Of a stretch of DNA of 64,000 bases, positions 54,892 through 63,918 are shown one piece after another; positions within the stretch are counted from its first letter, which is position 1; each line of letters starts with the position of its first letter. Below the pieces are notes generated by a model. That model did not search any database and was not told the origin of the DNA. It worked only from the letters and a program-made list of their open reading frames with translations. Position numbers and translations under genes: made by a program. Source of the stretch: CAWDVH01 sp963805705 (GTDB lineage: Bacteria > Actinomycetota > Actinomycetes > Streptosporangiales > Streptosporangiaceae); NCBI GenBank assembly GCA_963805705.1, contig CAWDVH010000004.1, positions 372,001 to 436,000 on the forward strand, in the 5' to 3' direction.

Positions 54892-56127
54892 CTATCCGGT
54901 AAGTGCCAGCGTCTCGCCGGTGGGATCGAGCAGGCGGTGGCTGCCGGCCGCACCAGGAAACCGTGCCACCTCCCCGCGGACTCGTGCTTTCGGCCCGTCG
55001 GGACCGGCCAGGATCGCGCCGTCGGCCGCCACCGCCAGCAAGTCGCCGTCCACCCTGAGCAGCACCGGGCCATCACGGCTGGCCGCTATCGCGGTCCGTC
55101 CGGCCCGCAGGCCATCGAGCACCCGCCGCGGATCAGCCAGCTCCCGCGGATCGTCCAGCTCGCACTCGACCCAGGTCGTCGGGGAGCCTGGCGGGGCGTC
55201 GGAGCCAGGCCGGTGCCAGTCGCTGCCGCCGACCGGGATCGCGTCGGGATCCCAGGCCATCCACCAGCCCAGCGGAGTGGTCCAGTGCTTGTCCAGCCAG
55301 CTCCAGTGCCAGACCTCGATCAGCGGCGGCCGGTGCTTCATCGGGATGGCCCAGCTCACATGGCCGCCGATGGGGTGGTTGACCGACAGCAGGCCGCCGC
55401 CTCGCTCGGTGGCCTCCAGCCAGCTGTCGGCAGGTTCCCTGAAGTCGATCCAGGGCAGCTCGCCGAGCGCGCCGGCATGGCCGTCCTGCGTCGTGACCTC
55501 CTGGCCGGGCAGCAGCGTTATGCCGTACGCGGCCGCCGCGCCCGGCAGCTCGCCGTGATGGCTGGTGGTGTTGTGGTCGGTGACCGCGAGGAAGTCGAGA
55601 CCCTGGCCGACGGCGAACCTGGCCAGCTCCGGCACGGTCATCATGCCGTCAGAGTGCTCGGTGTGGGTGTGCAGGTCACCGGCCAGCCAGCGGCGCCCCG
55701 CACCGGCCGGCAGATCGCGCCGCGGCGGCCGGTCCGCCAGCGGCGCGTCCGGAGCGGCTACCGGCGCCGGGCGCAGCCGGCCCGGCGTACTGGTCACCTC
55801 GGTCATGACGCGGTACTCGGTCCCGCCGGGCGCCACCATGTGCAGCCCGATCATGACCAGCCAGGTCCCCGGCTCAAGCTCGCCTGGCAGGTAGCCAGGC
55901 GTCGCCGCGTCGGCGGCGATCACGAACGACGAGCGCGCTCCGCCCGACCAGCCGCGAAAACCGGCCGGCCCGATGCAGCCGAGATCCAGGACGGCGCCCG
56001 CGGAGTCGTACTCAAGCTCCGCGCGCAGTCCGCAGGAACCAGGCGGGACCTCCACCGGAAGGTACTGCCAGCATGATTCAAAACGATCCTCGAGCGTCCA
56101 GCGTCCCTCGTGCCGCGCAGCGCCCAT
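54892..56127 (-). CDS. CehA/McbA-type PHP-domain metallohydrolase
   Basis: 411 aa. An N-terminal beta-rich domain of ~140 residues precedes the PHP fold: WLAGDLHTHTEHSDG (metal His), FLAVTDHNTTSHHGELPG, LLPGQEVTTQDGHAGALG, LLSVNHPIGG and a later GGSDWHRPG. This matches CehA/McbA carbaryl-hydrolase-like phosphoesterases. No signal peptide. Short gaps to both neighbours (54847 and 56194, same strand) suggest an operon of Gfo/Idh, PHP and P-loop kinase genes. Confidence 0.9.
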   Translation of the reverse strand: MGAARHEGRWTLEDRFESCWQYLPVEVPPGSCGLRAELEYDSAGAVLDLGCIGPAGFRGWSGGARSSFVIAADAATPGYLPGELEPGTWLVMIGLHMVAPGGTEYRVMTEVTSTPGRLRPAPVAAPDAPLADRPPRRDLPAGAGRRWLAGDLHTHTEHSDGMMTVPELARFAVGQGLDFLAVTDHNTTSHHGELPGAAAAYGITLLPGQEVTTQDGHAGALGELPWIDFREPADSWLEATERGGGLLSVNHPIGGHVSWAIPMKHRPPLIEVWHWSWLDKHWTTPLGWWMAWDPDAIPVGGSDWHRPGSDAPPGSPTTWVECELDDPRELADPRRVLDGLRAGRTAIAASRDGPVLLRVDGDLLAVAADGAILAGPDGPKARVRGEVARFPGAAGSHRLLDPTGETLALTG

Positions 56128-56193
56128 ACCGCCATCTGATCAGACCCGAGCCAGTGCTACGACCACGGCGCCCGCGCAGGCGAGGCTGGGCGG

Positions 56194-57204
56194 TCAGGTT
56201 TCGCCGCGGGGCGGCAGGCCCGCGGCCCGGTAGACGTCGTCGATCAGGCTCATCGTCACGATGGCGTGCTCGGGCGTGGTGGGGAACGGCTCACCGCGCA
56301 AGACAGCGGCCGCGAACGCGCGCAGCTGGTAGGTGTAAGTCGTATCGGCCGACTCGCCGGGCGGAGAGCTGACCGTCTGGATGCCCTGCGCCGTCATCGT
56401 CGTCAGCCGGTACCGGATATGGGGGTGAATGAAATTCTGCACGCGCAGCTGGCCGCGCTCGCCGACCACGTGCACGTCGGCGCGGAACTTCCCGCCCTGG
56501 GTGAAGGAGATATCGAACCAGGCGGTACCGCCGTCGCCGAACCGGAGCAGGGCGCTCATGGCCCGGTCGACGCGCGGCTGGTGCTCGGTGGCCAGGGCGG
56601 CCTCGACTCGCGGCTCGCCCGGCCCGAGAAGCCTGATGCAGTCGATCGCGTAGCAGCCGGCGTCCATCGTCGCCCCGCCCGCCAGGTCGTAGTCGTAACG
56701 GATATCGGACAGGCTGTCGAGCGGGAACGACACGATGGCCCGGATATGCCGCACCGCGTTGCGCGGACCGGCGATGAGCGCTAGCTGATCCAGCATGGTC
56801 TGGGCCAGCGGATGGTAGCGGTAGTGCATCGCCTCCATGACGACCAGGCCGGATGCCCGGGCTGCGGCGGCTACCTCGCGGGCCTGCGCGGCGTCGGAGG
56901 TGAACGGCTTCTCGCACAGGACATGCTTGCCGGCCTCGATCGCGCGCAGGGTCCACCGCGCGTGCAGCGAGTTCGGCAGCGGGTTGTAGACCGCGTCGAT
57001 GTCAGGGTCGGCGATCAGCGCCTCGTACGAGTCGTGCACGACGGGGATGCCGTGCGCGGCCGCGAACCGCTGCGCCTGCGCGCGGTCTCGTGCCGCCACC
57101 GCGGTCACCACGGCCTCGGTCAGCCGGCGGGCCGGAGTCAGCAGGGCAGGCGGCGTGATCCGCGCCGTGCTGAGCGTGCCGATCCGAAGTTGGTCGCTGG
57201 TCAC
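56194..57204 (-). CDS. Gfo/Idh/MocA family oxidoreductase
   Basis: 336 aa, ATG 57204. N-terminal NAD(P)-binding domain starting LRIGTLSTARITPPAL, with YEALIADPDIDAVYNPLPNS and the EKP motif HVLCEKPFTSDA. The C-terminal domain is VMEAMHYRYHPLAQTML, then GGATMDAGCYAIDCIRLLG. Acts on a polyol or sugar-like substrate by NAD(P)-dependent oxidation or reduction. Exact substrate not evident. Divergent from the MalY-like gene. Confidence 0.92.
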   Translation of the reverse strand: MTSDQLRIGTLSTARITPPALLTPARRLTEAVVTAVAARDRAQAQRFAAAHGIPVVHDSYEALIADPDIDAVYNPLPNSLHARWTLRAIEAGKHVLCEKPFTSDAAQAREVAAAARASGLVVMEAMHYRYHPLAQTMLDQLALIAGPRNAVRHIRAIVSFPLDSLSDIRYDYDLAGGATMDAGCYAIDCIRLLGPGEPRVEAALATEHQPRVDRAMSALLRFGDGGTAWFDISFTQGGKFRADVHVVGERGQLRVQNFIHPHIRYRLTTMTAQGIQTVSSPPGESADTTYTYQLRAFAAAVLRGEPFPTTPEHAIVTMSLIDDVYRAAGLPPRGET

Positions 57205-57293
57205 CTCCCGACCGTATCCCGGCCGGTAGGGGACGCGCCGGCCGACTGCGGACTGGCGCTGCCCGGACCGTTGATCACGCTACGATCCGTGGC

Positions 57294-58445
57294 GTGGACG
57301 CCATGCTCGGGACCTGCTCCCTGGACATCATCAGACAGCGCCAGAGCTTCAAGTGGCGCATGTACCCGCCGGACGTGCTGCCGGCGTTCGTCGCCGAGAT
57401 GGACTTCGATCTCGCCGAGCCCATCAGGGCCGCCGTGACCGCCGCCCTGGCCATCGGTGACTGCGGCTACGCGCACAAAGGGGCGCTGGGGGAGGCGTTC
57501 GCCGCCTTCGCGCAGCAGCGCCTGGGCTGGTCACCCGATCCGGCCATGGTGTTCGCGGTACCCGATGTCATGACCGGGATCGCCGAGGTCATCCTGGCGC
57601 TCACCCCGCCGGGATCGGGGATTGTCATCAACCCGCCGGTTTACCCGCCGTTCGGCATCCGGATCGGGCTCACCGGCCGCCGGGTGGTCGAGGCGCCGCT
57701 GACCCGGCACGATGACGGCCGCTACGACCTGGACCCGGAGGCTCTCGACCGGGCCCTGGCTCAGGACGGCGTGCGTGCCTATCTCCTGTGCAGCCCGCAC
57801 AACCCGGTCGGCCGGGTCTGGTCACGCGATCAGCTGCTCGTCATCGCCGACATCTGCCAGCGGCACGACACGGTCCTCCTGGTCGATGAGATTCACGCGC
57901 CGCTGGTACTGCCGGGCGCGCGGTACGTGCCCTTCCTGTCGCTCGATCATGAGATGGCGCAGCGCGCCATCGTCTTCACCTCGGCGTCCAAGGGCTGGAA
58001 CATCCCCGGTCTCAAATGCGGCCTGGCGGTGGCCGGCTCCGGCCAGGGCGCCGCGCTGCTGGACCAGCGCTGGGAGGCGCTGCTGGCCGGGCACCTGGGC
58101 GTGCTCGGGTCCGTCGCGGCGTTCACCGAGGCACTGCCCTGGCTCGACGCGGCGCTCGGCCAGCTCGACCAGAACCGCCGGCTCCTGGCGCGGCTGCTGG
58201 CCGAGCAGCTGCCCTCGGCGGGCTACGTCCAGCCCGAGGCCAGCTTCCTGGCCTGGCTGGACTGCCGGTCGCTCGGCCTCGGCGACGATCCCGCCGCGCA
58301 GTTCCTGGACCGCGGCCGGGTGGCGCTCAGTCCCGGTACCGATTTCGGCCGTCAGGGCAAGGGGTTCGCCCGGCTCAACATGGGCACCTCGCCCGCGCTG
58401 ATCGAGGACATGGTGCTGCGGATGGCCACGGCGGCCGCCCCGTGA
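57294..58445 (+). CDS. PLP-dependent aminotransferase, MalY/PatB group (C-S lyase)
   Basis: 383 aa from GTG 57294. TACGAT at 57281-57286 ends eight bases before the GTG and no Shine-Dalgarno is present, so a leaderless start is likely. Fold type I: VLPAFVAEMDFDLAEPIRAA, YLLCSPHNPVGRVW, VLLVDEIHAPLVLPGARYVP, FTSASKGWNIPGLKCGLA (Schiff-base Lys about residue 230). The sequence fits MalY/PatB cystathionine beta-lyases. The stop overlaps the lipoprotein GTG (GTGA). Confidence 0.9.
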   Translation: MDAMLGTCSLDIIRQRQSFKWRMYPPDVLPAFVAEMDFDLAEPIRAAVTAALAIGDCGYAHKGALGEAFAAFAQQRLGWSPDPAMVFAVPDVMTGIAEVILALTPPGSGIVINPPVYPPFGIRIGLTGRRVVEAPLTRHDDGRYDLDPEALDRALAQDGVRAYLLCSPHNPVGRVWSRDQLLVIADICQRHDTVLLVDEIHAPLVLPGARYVPFLSLDHEMAQRAIVFTSASKGWNIPGLKCGLAVAGSGQGAALLDQRWEALLAGHLGVLGSVAAFTEALPWLDAALGQLDQNRRLLARLLAEQLPSAGYVQPEASFLAWLDCRSLGLGDDPAAQFLDRGRVALSPGTDFGRQGKGFARLNMGTSPALIEDMVLRMATAAAP

Positions 58446-59491
58446 GCCGCGCGATCCGCCCCGCCCTCGCGGCGGCCGGCGCCGTGACCCTGCTGGCGGC
58501 GTGCGGCGGCTCCGGGGCGAGCGCCCAGCCGACGGCCACGGCGAGCGCCTCGGCGGCCAGCCCCAGCCCGGTGGCGACCCGCACGACGAGCCCGTCCGCC
58601 GGCCTGCCACCGGCGATGGTCGCCGTCACCACGGCCGGGGCACTGGTCACGCTCAACCGGGCCAGCGGCAAGATCTCCCGTACCCTCGTCGCCAGCGGCG
58701 TCCTCGGCGACGAGATCTCGGTCGCCCGCGGCAGCGCCCTGGTGTATTTCGCGCGCGGCCAAGGCTGCACGGACCAGATCGAGGCGGTGCCGCTCAGCGG
58801 CGGTCCGCCCGTGCTGATCACCTCCGGCAGCCTGCCCGCCATCAGCCCGGACGGCACCAAGCTGGCCTACGCCCGCGAGCCCGCCGCCGCGGCCGGCTGC
58901 GTTCCCGGCGATGGCGACCTGACCTCCCAGTACAACCTCGTGGTCCGGACGCTGAGCACGGGCGCGCAAACCACCTACCCCATGCTCGCGGCCGGGCAGT
59001 CCAGTGGTCTTCCCGCCCCTATCTCGCACCTGTCCTGGGCATCGGACGGCGCGCGGCTGGCGGTATCCATCTCCTCGATCGAGGACAACGAGGGCTGGAA
59101 CGTGGTCGTCGTGGATACTCCAGTCGCCCGGTACTACCTCTCCGGAGCGGGTGATTCCGATGTCCCCGTGACGGGCCGGCGAAACCGGCGGGACAGCTAC
59201 CTGCGCGAAGCGGCGTTCCTGCCGAACGGCAGCCTGTTTGTCAGCCGGGCCTGCTGCGCGGGAGTGCCGGTCAGGAACACCTCCCGGCTGATGTGGGAGG
59301 TCAGCAGCAGCTCCGGCGTGCTGATCCACCAGGTCGCGATCGGCTTTGCCGATCTGGAGCACACCAGCCTCGACGCGAACTCCAGCGGTAAGTGGCTGCT
59401 CTACCTGGCCGGCCACGACCTGTACGTGTCCGCCGATGGGGCCACCCCGCGCAAGCTCGCGTCCGGCCTGATCGCCGCCGCCTGGAAGTAA
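58442..59491 (+). CDS. Putative lipoprotein with WD/TolB-like propeller repeats
   Basis: 349 aa from GTG 58442, which overlaps the aminotransferase stop by four bases. Lipobox LLAAC with the acylated Cys at residue 20, then an Ala/Ser/Thr linker. The remainder has TolB/PD40-like repeats: LPAISPDGTKLAYAREP, ISHLSWASDGARLAVSISS, LREAAFLPNGSLFVSRACC, EHTSLDANSSGKWLLYLAG, suggesting a beta-propeller outside the membrane. It shares a transcript with the aminotransferase. Role unknown. Confidence 0.85.
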   Translation: MSRAIRPALAAAGAVTLLAACGGSGASAQPTATASASAASPSPVATRTTSPSAGLPPAMVAVTTAGALVTLNRASGKISRTLVASGVLGDEISVARGSALVYFARGQGCTDQIEAVPLSGGPPVLITSGSLPAISPDGTKLAYAREPAAAAGCVPGDGDLTSQYNLVVRTLSTGAQTTYPMLAAGQSSGLPAPISHLSWASDGARLAVSISSIEDNEGWNVVVVDTPVARYYLSGAGDSDVPVTGRRNRRDSYLREAAFLPNGSLFVSRACCAGVPVRNTSRLMWEVSSSSGVLIHQVAIGFADLEHTSLDANSSGKWLLYLAGHDLYVSADGATPRKLASGLIAAAWK

Positions 59492-59494
59492 CGC

Positions 59495-59563
59495 CCGCCT
59501 ACTGTGCCCATCTACTGGGCCCGCCTACTGGGCCCCGCCTGCTGGGCCCCGCCTACTGGGCCG
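59495..59563. repeat. 15-16-bp tandem repeat after the lipoprotein gene
   Basis: Four to five degenerate copies of CGCCTACTGGGCCC run from 59495 to 59563 and overlap the last codons of the convergent DinB gene. Confidence 0.8.
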
Positions 59564-60023
59564 GGCGACTGGCCACGAGCATGTCCCTGGTCAGCTGGGC
59601 CTGCCCGAGATGCTGGGTGAGCTCGGCCAGGATATGCAGCAGCGCGTGGGCCTGAGTGTCCATCGGGCCGGCCCAGGTGCTGGCCAGCGGCGGCTGCCGG
59701 GGCGGCGACGCGCCCTGCGCGGTGCGCAGATCCTCGGTGAACTGGCGCTTGGCCGCCGCCGCGTCCGCGATCAGGGCCGCCACGGGGCCGCTCGCGGTGA
59801 ATTCCGCATCCCGGTCGCGGTGCACCTGGCGCCCGGCCACGACGTGCCCGCCCCAGTAGTCAAGGACGGCCAGGCAGTGATGCAGTATCACGTACGGCGA
59901 GTTGGCGCCGGGCAGGTCGGGCCGCCCGCACGCCAGCTGATCTCCGAGTTCCCCGACGATGGCCACCATCTCATCGATCGCGCTGTCCACGAAGAACGCA
60001 TAGGCATCCGGCGAAATATCCAC
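59553..60023 (-). CDS. DinB family protein
   Basis: 156 aa from GTG 60023. Four-helix bundle: FVDSAIDEMVAIVGELGDQL, YVILHHCLAVLDYWGGHVVA (metal His), and LLHILAELTQHLGQAQLTRD with the C-terminal His. DinB/DUF664 class of thiol- or metal-dependent proteins. Single gene downstream of a convergent lipoprotein operon. Codon composition matches its neighbours. Confidence 0.85.
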   Translation of the reverse strand: MDISPDAYAFFVDSAIDEMVAIVGELGDQLACGRPDLPGANSPYVILHHCLAVLDYWGGHVVAGRQVHRDRDAEFTASGPVAALIADAAAAKRQFTEDLRTAQGASPPRQPPLASTWAGPMDTQAHALLHILAELTQHLGQAQLTRDMLVASRPAQ

Positions 60024-60167
60024 GGCCCCATGCTGGCAGCCCCGGCTGGCCGGACGGCGAGGCGGGGGACGGTCAGCCCGTCCGCATGGCGAGCCGAGGA
60101 CGGCCAGCCATCGGCACAGCGAGGCGGGGGGACGGTTAGCCCGTCCCCCCGCATCATTGCTGTCTGA

Positions 60168-62216
60168 TCAGAGGGTCGCGGTGATCAGCTGCGCCATCTT
60201 CGGCGAGCCGATTCCGGTGGCCTCGTCATAGCCGGGCACGGTCGGGAAGAGGCCGTTGTTGGTGGCCGCGGCCTGGGCCGGGCCAACGCCGGTGATGTCG
60301 TGGAAGTAGACGTTCGGGGCGAGGTTATAGAGCACGTAGAGCAGCGGGTTGATATTGCCGCTGCGGAAGCCCTGGAAGCTGTCGCGGTCGGCGATGATCG
60401 CTGACCAGAACGGCGATGACAGGCTGGTCCCGCCGATCCCGAACCAGCCGGGTGCGAGCTGGCCTGCGCTGAATCCGCACGCGCTGCCCGGGGTGTTGGC
60501 ATTCGCCGTGCAGAACTCGGCGTACGGCGTGAACTCGTCGGCGTTAGCCGATATGTCGGGGTCCTCGCGGCACGGCGAGCCGGACTTGGCTAGCGAGCAC
60601 TGGGTCGTGCCGTTAGCGTGGGTGGTGAACGGGTTATTGATTCCCGGGCCGAACTGGTAGGCGGGACGGCCCCAGAACTGGCTGGATCCGCCGCCGCCCG
60701 CGCCGGTCTCAGCGCACCAGAAGAAGCCGGGGAGGCCGCCCTCGTCGGCGCTGCTGTTGCACAGGCTGTCGGTGTTCCAGACCGTCTCGACGCCAGCCGG
60801 GTAGGCCGGGGTCGAGTTGGTACCCGGGTTGTCGCTCTCCAGGGACGTGCCGCCGACGCTGGTCACCCAGGGCTGGGAGGGCGGGTCGAGGACGTTGACG
60901 ATGGTCGTGCCGTCGGAGCGGATGCAGGAGAAGGCACCGGTATCGCCCTCAGCGCCGAACATGCTCTGGCCCTGCAGCGCCATCTGCTCGAAGATCGTGT
61001 TCTCGGCCTGGGCGAAGCCCGCGCCGGCGTCATTCTCGCACAGTGCCCAGCTGGAGCTGATCGAGGATGCGGTGTCATCGCCGGCGATCTTCGTGAACTC
61101 GTCGAGGGTGGTCTGCCCGGTGAAATCGTTGGGCGCGTTGTATACCTGGACGTGACTCACATCGGGGGAAAGCGCCAGTTGCGTCTCGATGTCGGCGTCG
61201 ACCTCGACGTCCCCGGCGAAGGCGCCGCTGGGCGGCTCGCAGAAGTCGCCAGCCGGGCAGACGGGGCTAACCGGGCCGCCGTCGACGTTGATGTCGACCA
61301 GTGGCGGGGTGAAGCTGGGCCCGTAGAAGGTCTGGGCCCAGGTGCTGATGTCGGAGTGCTGATAGGCGGAGAGCTCGAAGACCGCGATGTTGACGCCCTT
61401 GCCCTTGCCTCGCGCGCCGACCTTCGGGGCACCGTAGATCGAGTTTTCCTGGGACGGCGTCAGGCCGCTGCAGCCAGGGCCGGCGCCGTAGCCGGCCGCG
61501 AAGCCGGTGCCGTTGTTGACGAAGTTAAAGAGCGTCTGCGCGCTGGGGTAGCCATTCTCGCAGCTGGCGGCCGACGCGGATGGCTTGCCCGCCGGGCGGA
61601 TGACTGTCTTCGCGCGCTGCGTCATCGAGCGCTCGCGTGTCGTGTTGGACAGCCCGATCACGCCCAGCACGCTGTGCACCATGCTGCTGGGCAGCCTGGC
61701 GGCCGTGGAGTTGGAGAAGTACTTCACGCCGTGGGGGTCCTGGTAGCGGCGCAGCGTAGTGCGGAACGCGGCGGACACGCGCGTGCTCGATCCGGTGGCG
61801 CGCACCAGGAACGGTGACGACGAGCTCCTGACGACCAGGCCGCTCTTGGCCAGGTAGCGAACCACCGCGGACCGGGCCGCGGCCGTGGGCGCGAAGCGCT
61901 TGTCGAACTGCCCCCTGGCCAGCCACTGGTGGTAGCTCCCGCTGCCCTTGGTGTAGGACGCCTTGAGCGCGGCGTTCAGGCCGGCCTCGTTGCGGGGGGC
62001 GAGCGCCACCTCGATCGACATCCGCGCACTGTGATAGCCGCCGGTGCTGGCATCAGTCGTGCGGGGGAGGCTGCCGCTGATCGCGGCAAAGTGCGGTCCG
62101 GCGGCCGGAGCCGCCGCCATCGCGGCAGGTGACGATAGCACGCCAGTCATTGCGGTCATTGCCACTCCCAACACGGCAATGGCGCCGGCGCGTACCGGGC
62201 GGTTGAGCAAAGCCAT
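60168..62216 (-). CDS. Secreted S53 family serine-carboxyl peptidase (sedolisin)
   Basis: 682 aa from ATG 62216 (AAGGAGG five bases upstream). Signal peptide (AGAIAVLGVAMTAMTGVLSS, cleaved near AMA-A), then a pro-kumamolisin domain (~45-190: MSIEVALAPRNEAGLNAALK, SYHQWLARGQFDKRFAPT). Catalytic domain: Glu/Asp pair in DVEVDADIETQLALSPD, oxyanion Asp in SSWALCENDAG, nucleophile Ser in GIGGTSLSSPFW, and a C-terminal metal-site-like segment (FHDITGVGPAQAAATNNG). Acid-active secreted endopeptidase after propeptide removal. Its promoter region and 3' end are duplicated at 62490-62798. Confidence 0.93.
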   Translation of the reverse strand: MALLNRPVRAGAIAVLGVAMTAMTGVLSSPAAMAAAPAAGPHFAAISGSLPRTTDASTGGYHSARMSIEVALAPRNEAGLNAALKASYTKGSGSYHQWLARGQFDKRFAPTAAARSAVVRYLAKSGLVVRSSSSPFLVRATGSSTRVSAAFRTTLRRYQDPHGVKYFSNSTAARLPSSMVHSVLGVIGLSNTTRERSMTQRAKTVIRPAGKPSASAASCENGYPSAQTLFNFVNNGTGFAAGYGAGPGCSGLTPSQENSIYGAPKVGARGKGKGVNIAVFELSAYQHSDISTWAQTFYGPSFTPPLVDINVDGGPVSPVCPAGDFCEPPSGAFAGDVEVDADIETQLALSPDVSHVQVYNAPNDFTGQTTLDEFTKIAGDDTASSISSSWALCENDAGAGFAQAENTIFEQMALQGQSMFGAEGDTGAFSCIRSDGTTIVNVLDPPSQPWVTSVGGTSLESDNPGTNSTPAYPAGVETVWNTDSLCNSSADEGGLPGFFWCAETGAGGGGSSQFWGRPAYQFGPGINNPFTTHANGTTQCSLAKSGSPCREDPDISANADEFTPYAEFCTANANTPGSACGFSAGQLAPGWFGIGGTSLSSPFWSAIIADRDSFQGFRSGNINPLLYVLYNLAPNVYFHDITGVGPAQAAATNNGLFPTVPGYDEATGIGSPKMAQLITATL

Positions 62217-62343
62217 GCAGTCCTCCTTGACTCTGGCTGTCCTGCCGCCGCCCGGTAGGTGGCCGAATCCGGGCAGCATGATAATGCCGCCCGAACTCTG
62301 GGGGAGGGCCTCATCTGGTGACGGTCAGGACGTTCTCGGCGTC

Positions 62344-62372
62344 ATCCTGAATCGGATATACCGGCCTGTCAA
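62344..62372 (-). promoter_or_regulatory. Predicted promoter of the S53 peptidase gene
   Basis: On the minus strand, TTGACA (62367-62372) and CAGGAT (62344-62349) are spaced 17 bp, an acceptable vegetative promoter, and would give a leader of about 130 bases. The same block recurs at 62760-62798 beside the peptidase remnant, which supports functional importance. A second TTGACA lies at 62404-62409. Confidence 0.5.
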
Positions 62373-62489
62373 GAAGTGATTTCCTAGGGCCAGGTACCTG
62401 AGTTGTCAATGGGCCGGGAACCGCGAAACCCGCGGACCGGGCGCCCGCCACCGCAGGGGCGGCGGCCGGCGGTGATGCGGGGGAGCGGC

Positions 62490-62798
62490 TTGGCCGTCCC
62501 CCCGCAGCACCGCTGTCTGATCAGAGGGTCGCGGTGATCAGCTGCGCCATCTTCGGCGTCCCGATCCCGGTGGCCTCGTCATATCCCGGCACGGTCGGGA
62601 AGAAACCGTTGTTAGTGGCCGCGGCCTGGGCCGGGCCAACGCCCGTGATGTGGGAACTCGTCGGCGTTAGCCGAGATGTCGGGGTCCTCACGGCACGGCG
62701 TGCCGGATTTGGCCAGCGAGCACTGGGTCGTGCCGTTGCGTGCGTGGTGAACGGGTTAGCCTGAATCGGATATGCCGGTCCTGTCAAGGAGTGATTTC
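62490..62798 (-). pseudogene. Deletion remnant of a second S53 peptidase copy
   Basis: Three blocks match the intact gene. 62490-62652 matches 60137-60299 (C terminus, stop and flank). 62654-62759 matches 60531-60638 (PDISANADEF region). 62760-62798 matches 62346-62383 (promoter region). About 231 bp and about 1.7 kb are missing between blocks. The residual open frame 62521-62787 reads partly out of the original frame. This records a tandem gene duplication reduced by two deletions. Confidence 0.85.
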
Positions 62799-62913
62799 TG
62801 ATTCGGCAGGATAGTTATGTTATTCCCCGGTCGGCCAGCCACCGCGTTGTCCGGGGCTGCGGACGGCGAAATGTCCGCCTACGATGGACGGCAGGCCCAC
62901 CACGGGAGGAATC

Positions 62914-63918
62914 ATGACAGCGGTCCAGGAGCAGGCCCGCGGCGCGAGCCCGGTCGACTTCGAGCAGTTCGGTGACTACGGCGATTTCCGCCCTAAGCGC
63001 GACCGCCAGCAGGACAAGCCGGCGGCGGAGTTCGTCCGCGCCCCCTACCCGTTCCGCGGGCGCATCACCGCCGATGGCTCCAGCGGCTTTCGCGCCGAGC
63101 CTGGCCGCTACCACCTGTACATTTCGTGGGCCTGCCCGTGGGCGCACCGCAGCGCGATCGTCCGCCAGCTGCTGGGGCTGGAGGAGATCATCTCCCTGTC
63201 CGCCGTGGATCCGGTCAGGGACGGCCGGGGCTGGGCGTTCCGCGAGGGCGCGGGGTACTCGCTGGATCCGGTCAACGGGTTCAGCCTGCTGCGCGAGGCG
63301 TACGAGGCCACCGAGCCCGGCTACGACGGGCACATTTCCGTGCCCGTGCTCTGGGACCGCCAGACCGGGGCGATCGTCAGCAACAATTTTCCTGACATCA
63401 CGATCGACCTGGATACCCAGTTCGGCCAGTGGGCCGACGGCTCGGTCGACCTCTACCCGGCGCACCTGCGCGAGCAGATCGACGCCCTCAATGAGACCGT
63501 CTACGCGAACGTGAACAACGGGGTCTACCGGGCGGGCTTCGCCGGGACCCAGCAGCAGTACCACGAGGCGGTCACCAGGATATTCAGCACGCTGGACGAG
63601 CTGGAAGAGCGGCTCGCCAGCCGGCGGTACCTGCTCGGCGACGCGGTCACCGAGGCCGACGTGCGGCTGTGGGTAACGCTCGCCCGCTTCGACGCGGTGT
63701 ATTACTCGCACTTCAAGTCCAACATCCGGCGCCTGATCGACTACCCCAGGCTGTGGGCGTACGCGCGAGATCTCTATTCGATGCCGGCTTTCGGGGGGAC
63801 CACCAATTTCGACCATATCAAGCGCCACTATTACATGACGCACCCGCATATTAACCCGTCGAGGATCGTGCCCGACGGGCCGAAGATCGACTGGGCCCCC
63901 GCGCCCGGCAGCGCATAA
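62914..63918 (+). CDS. Glutathionyl-hydroquinone reductase-like GST family protein
   Basis: 334 aa from ATG 62914 (GGAGG four bases upstream). Xi-class GST/EcsR-YqjG family: thioredoxin fold with YHLYISWACPWAHRSAIVR (catalytic Cys in the CPWAHR motif), SLSAVDPVRDGRGWAF, VPVLWDRQTGAIVSNNF, and the helical domain (LLGDAVTEADVRLWVTLARF, YYMTHPHINPSRIVPDG). Reduces glutathionyl-hydroquinones in other bacteria. Actinobacteria generally lack glutathione, so a mycothiol conjugate is the more likely substrate here. Confidence 0.93.
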   Translation: MTAVQEQARGASPVDFEQFGDYGDFRPKRDRQQDKPAAEFVRAPYPFRGRITADGSSGFRAEPGRYHLYISWACPWAHRSAIVRQLLGLEEIISLSAVDPVRDGRGWAFREGAGYSLDPVNGFSLLREAYEATEPGYDGHISVPVLWDRQTGAIVSNNFPDITIDLDTQFGQWADGSVDLYPAHLREQIDALNETVYANVNNGVYRAGFAGTQQQYHEAVTRIFSTLDELEERLASRRYLLGDAVTEADVRLWVTLARFDAVYYSHFKSNIRRLIDYPRLWAYARDLYSMPAFGGTTNFDHIKRHYYMTHPHINPSRIVPDGPKIDWAPAPGSA

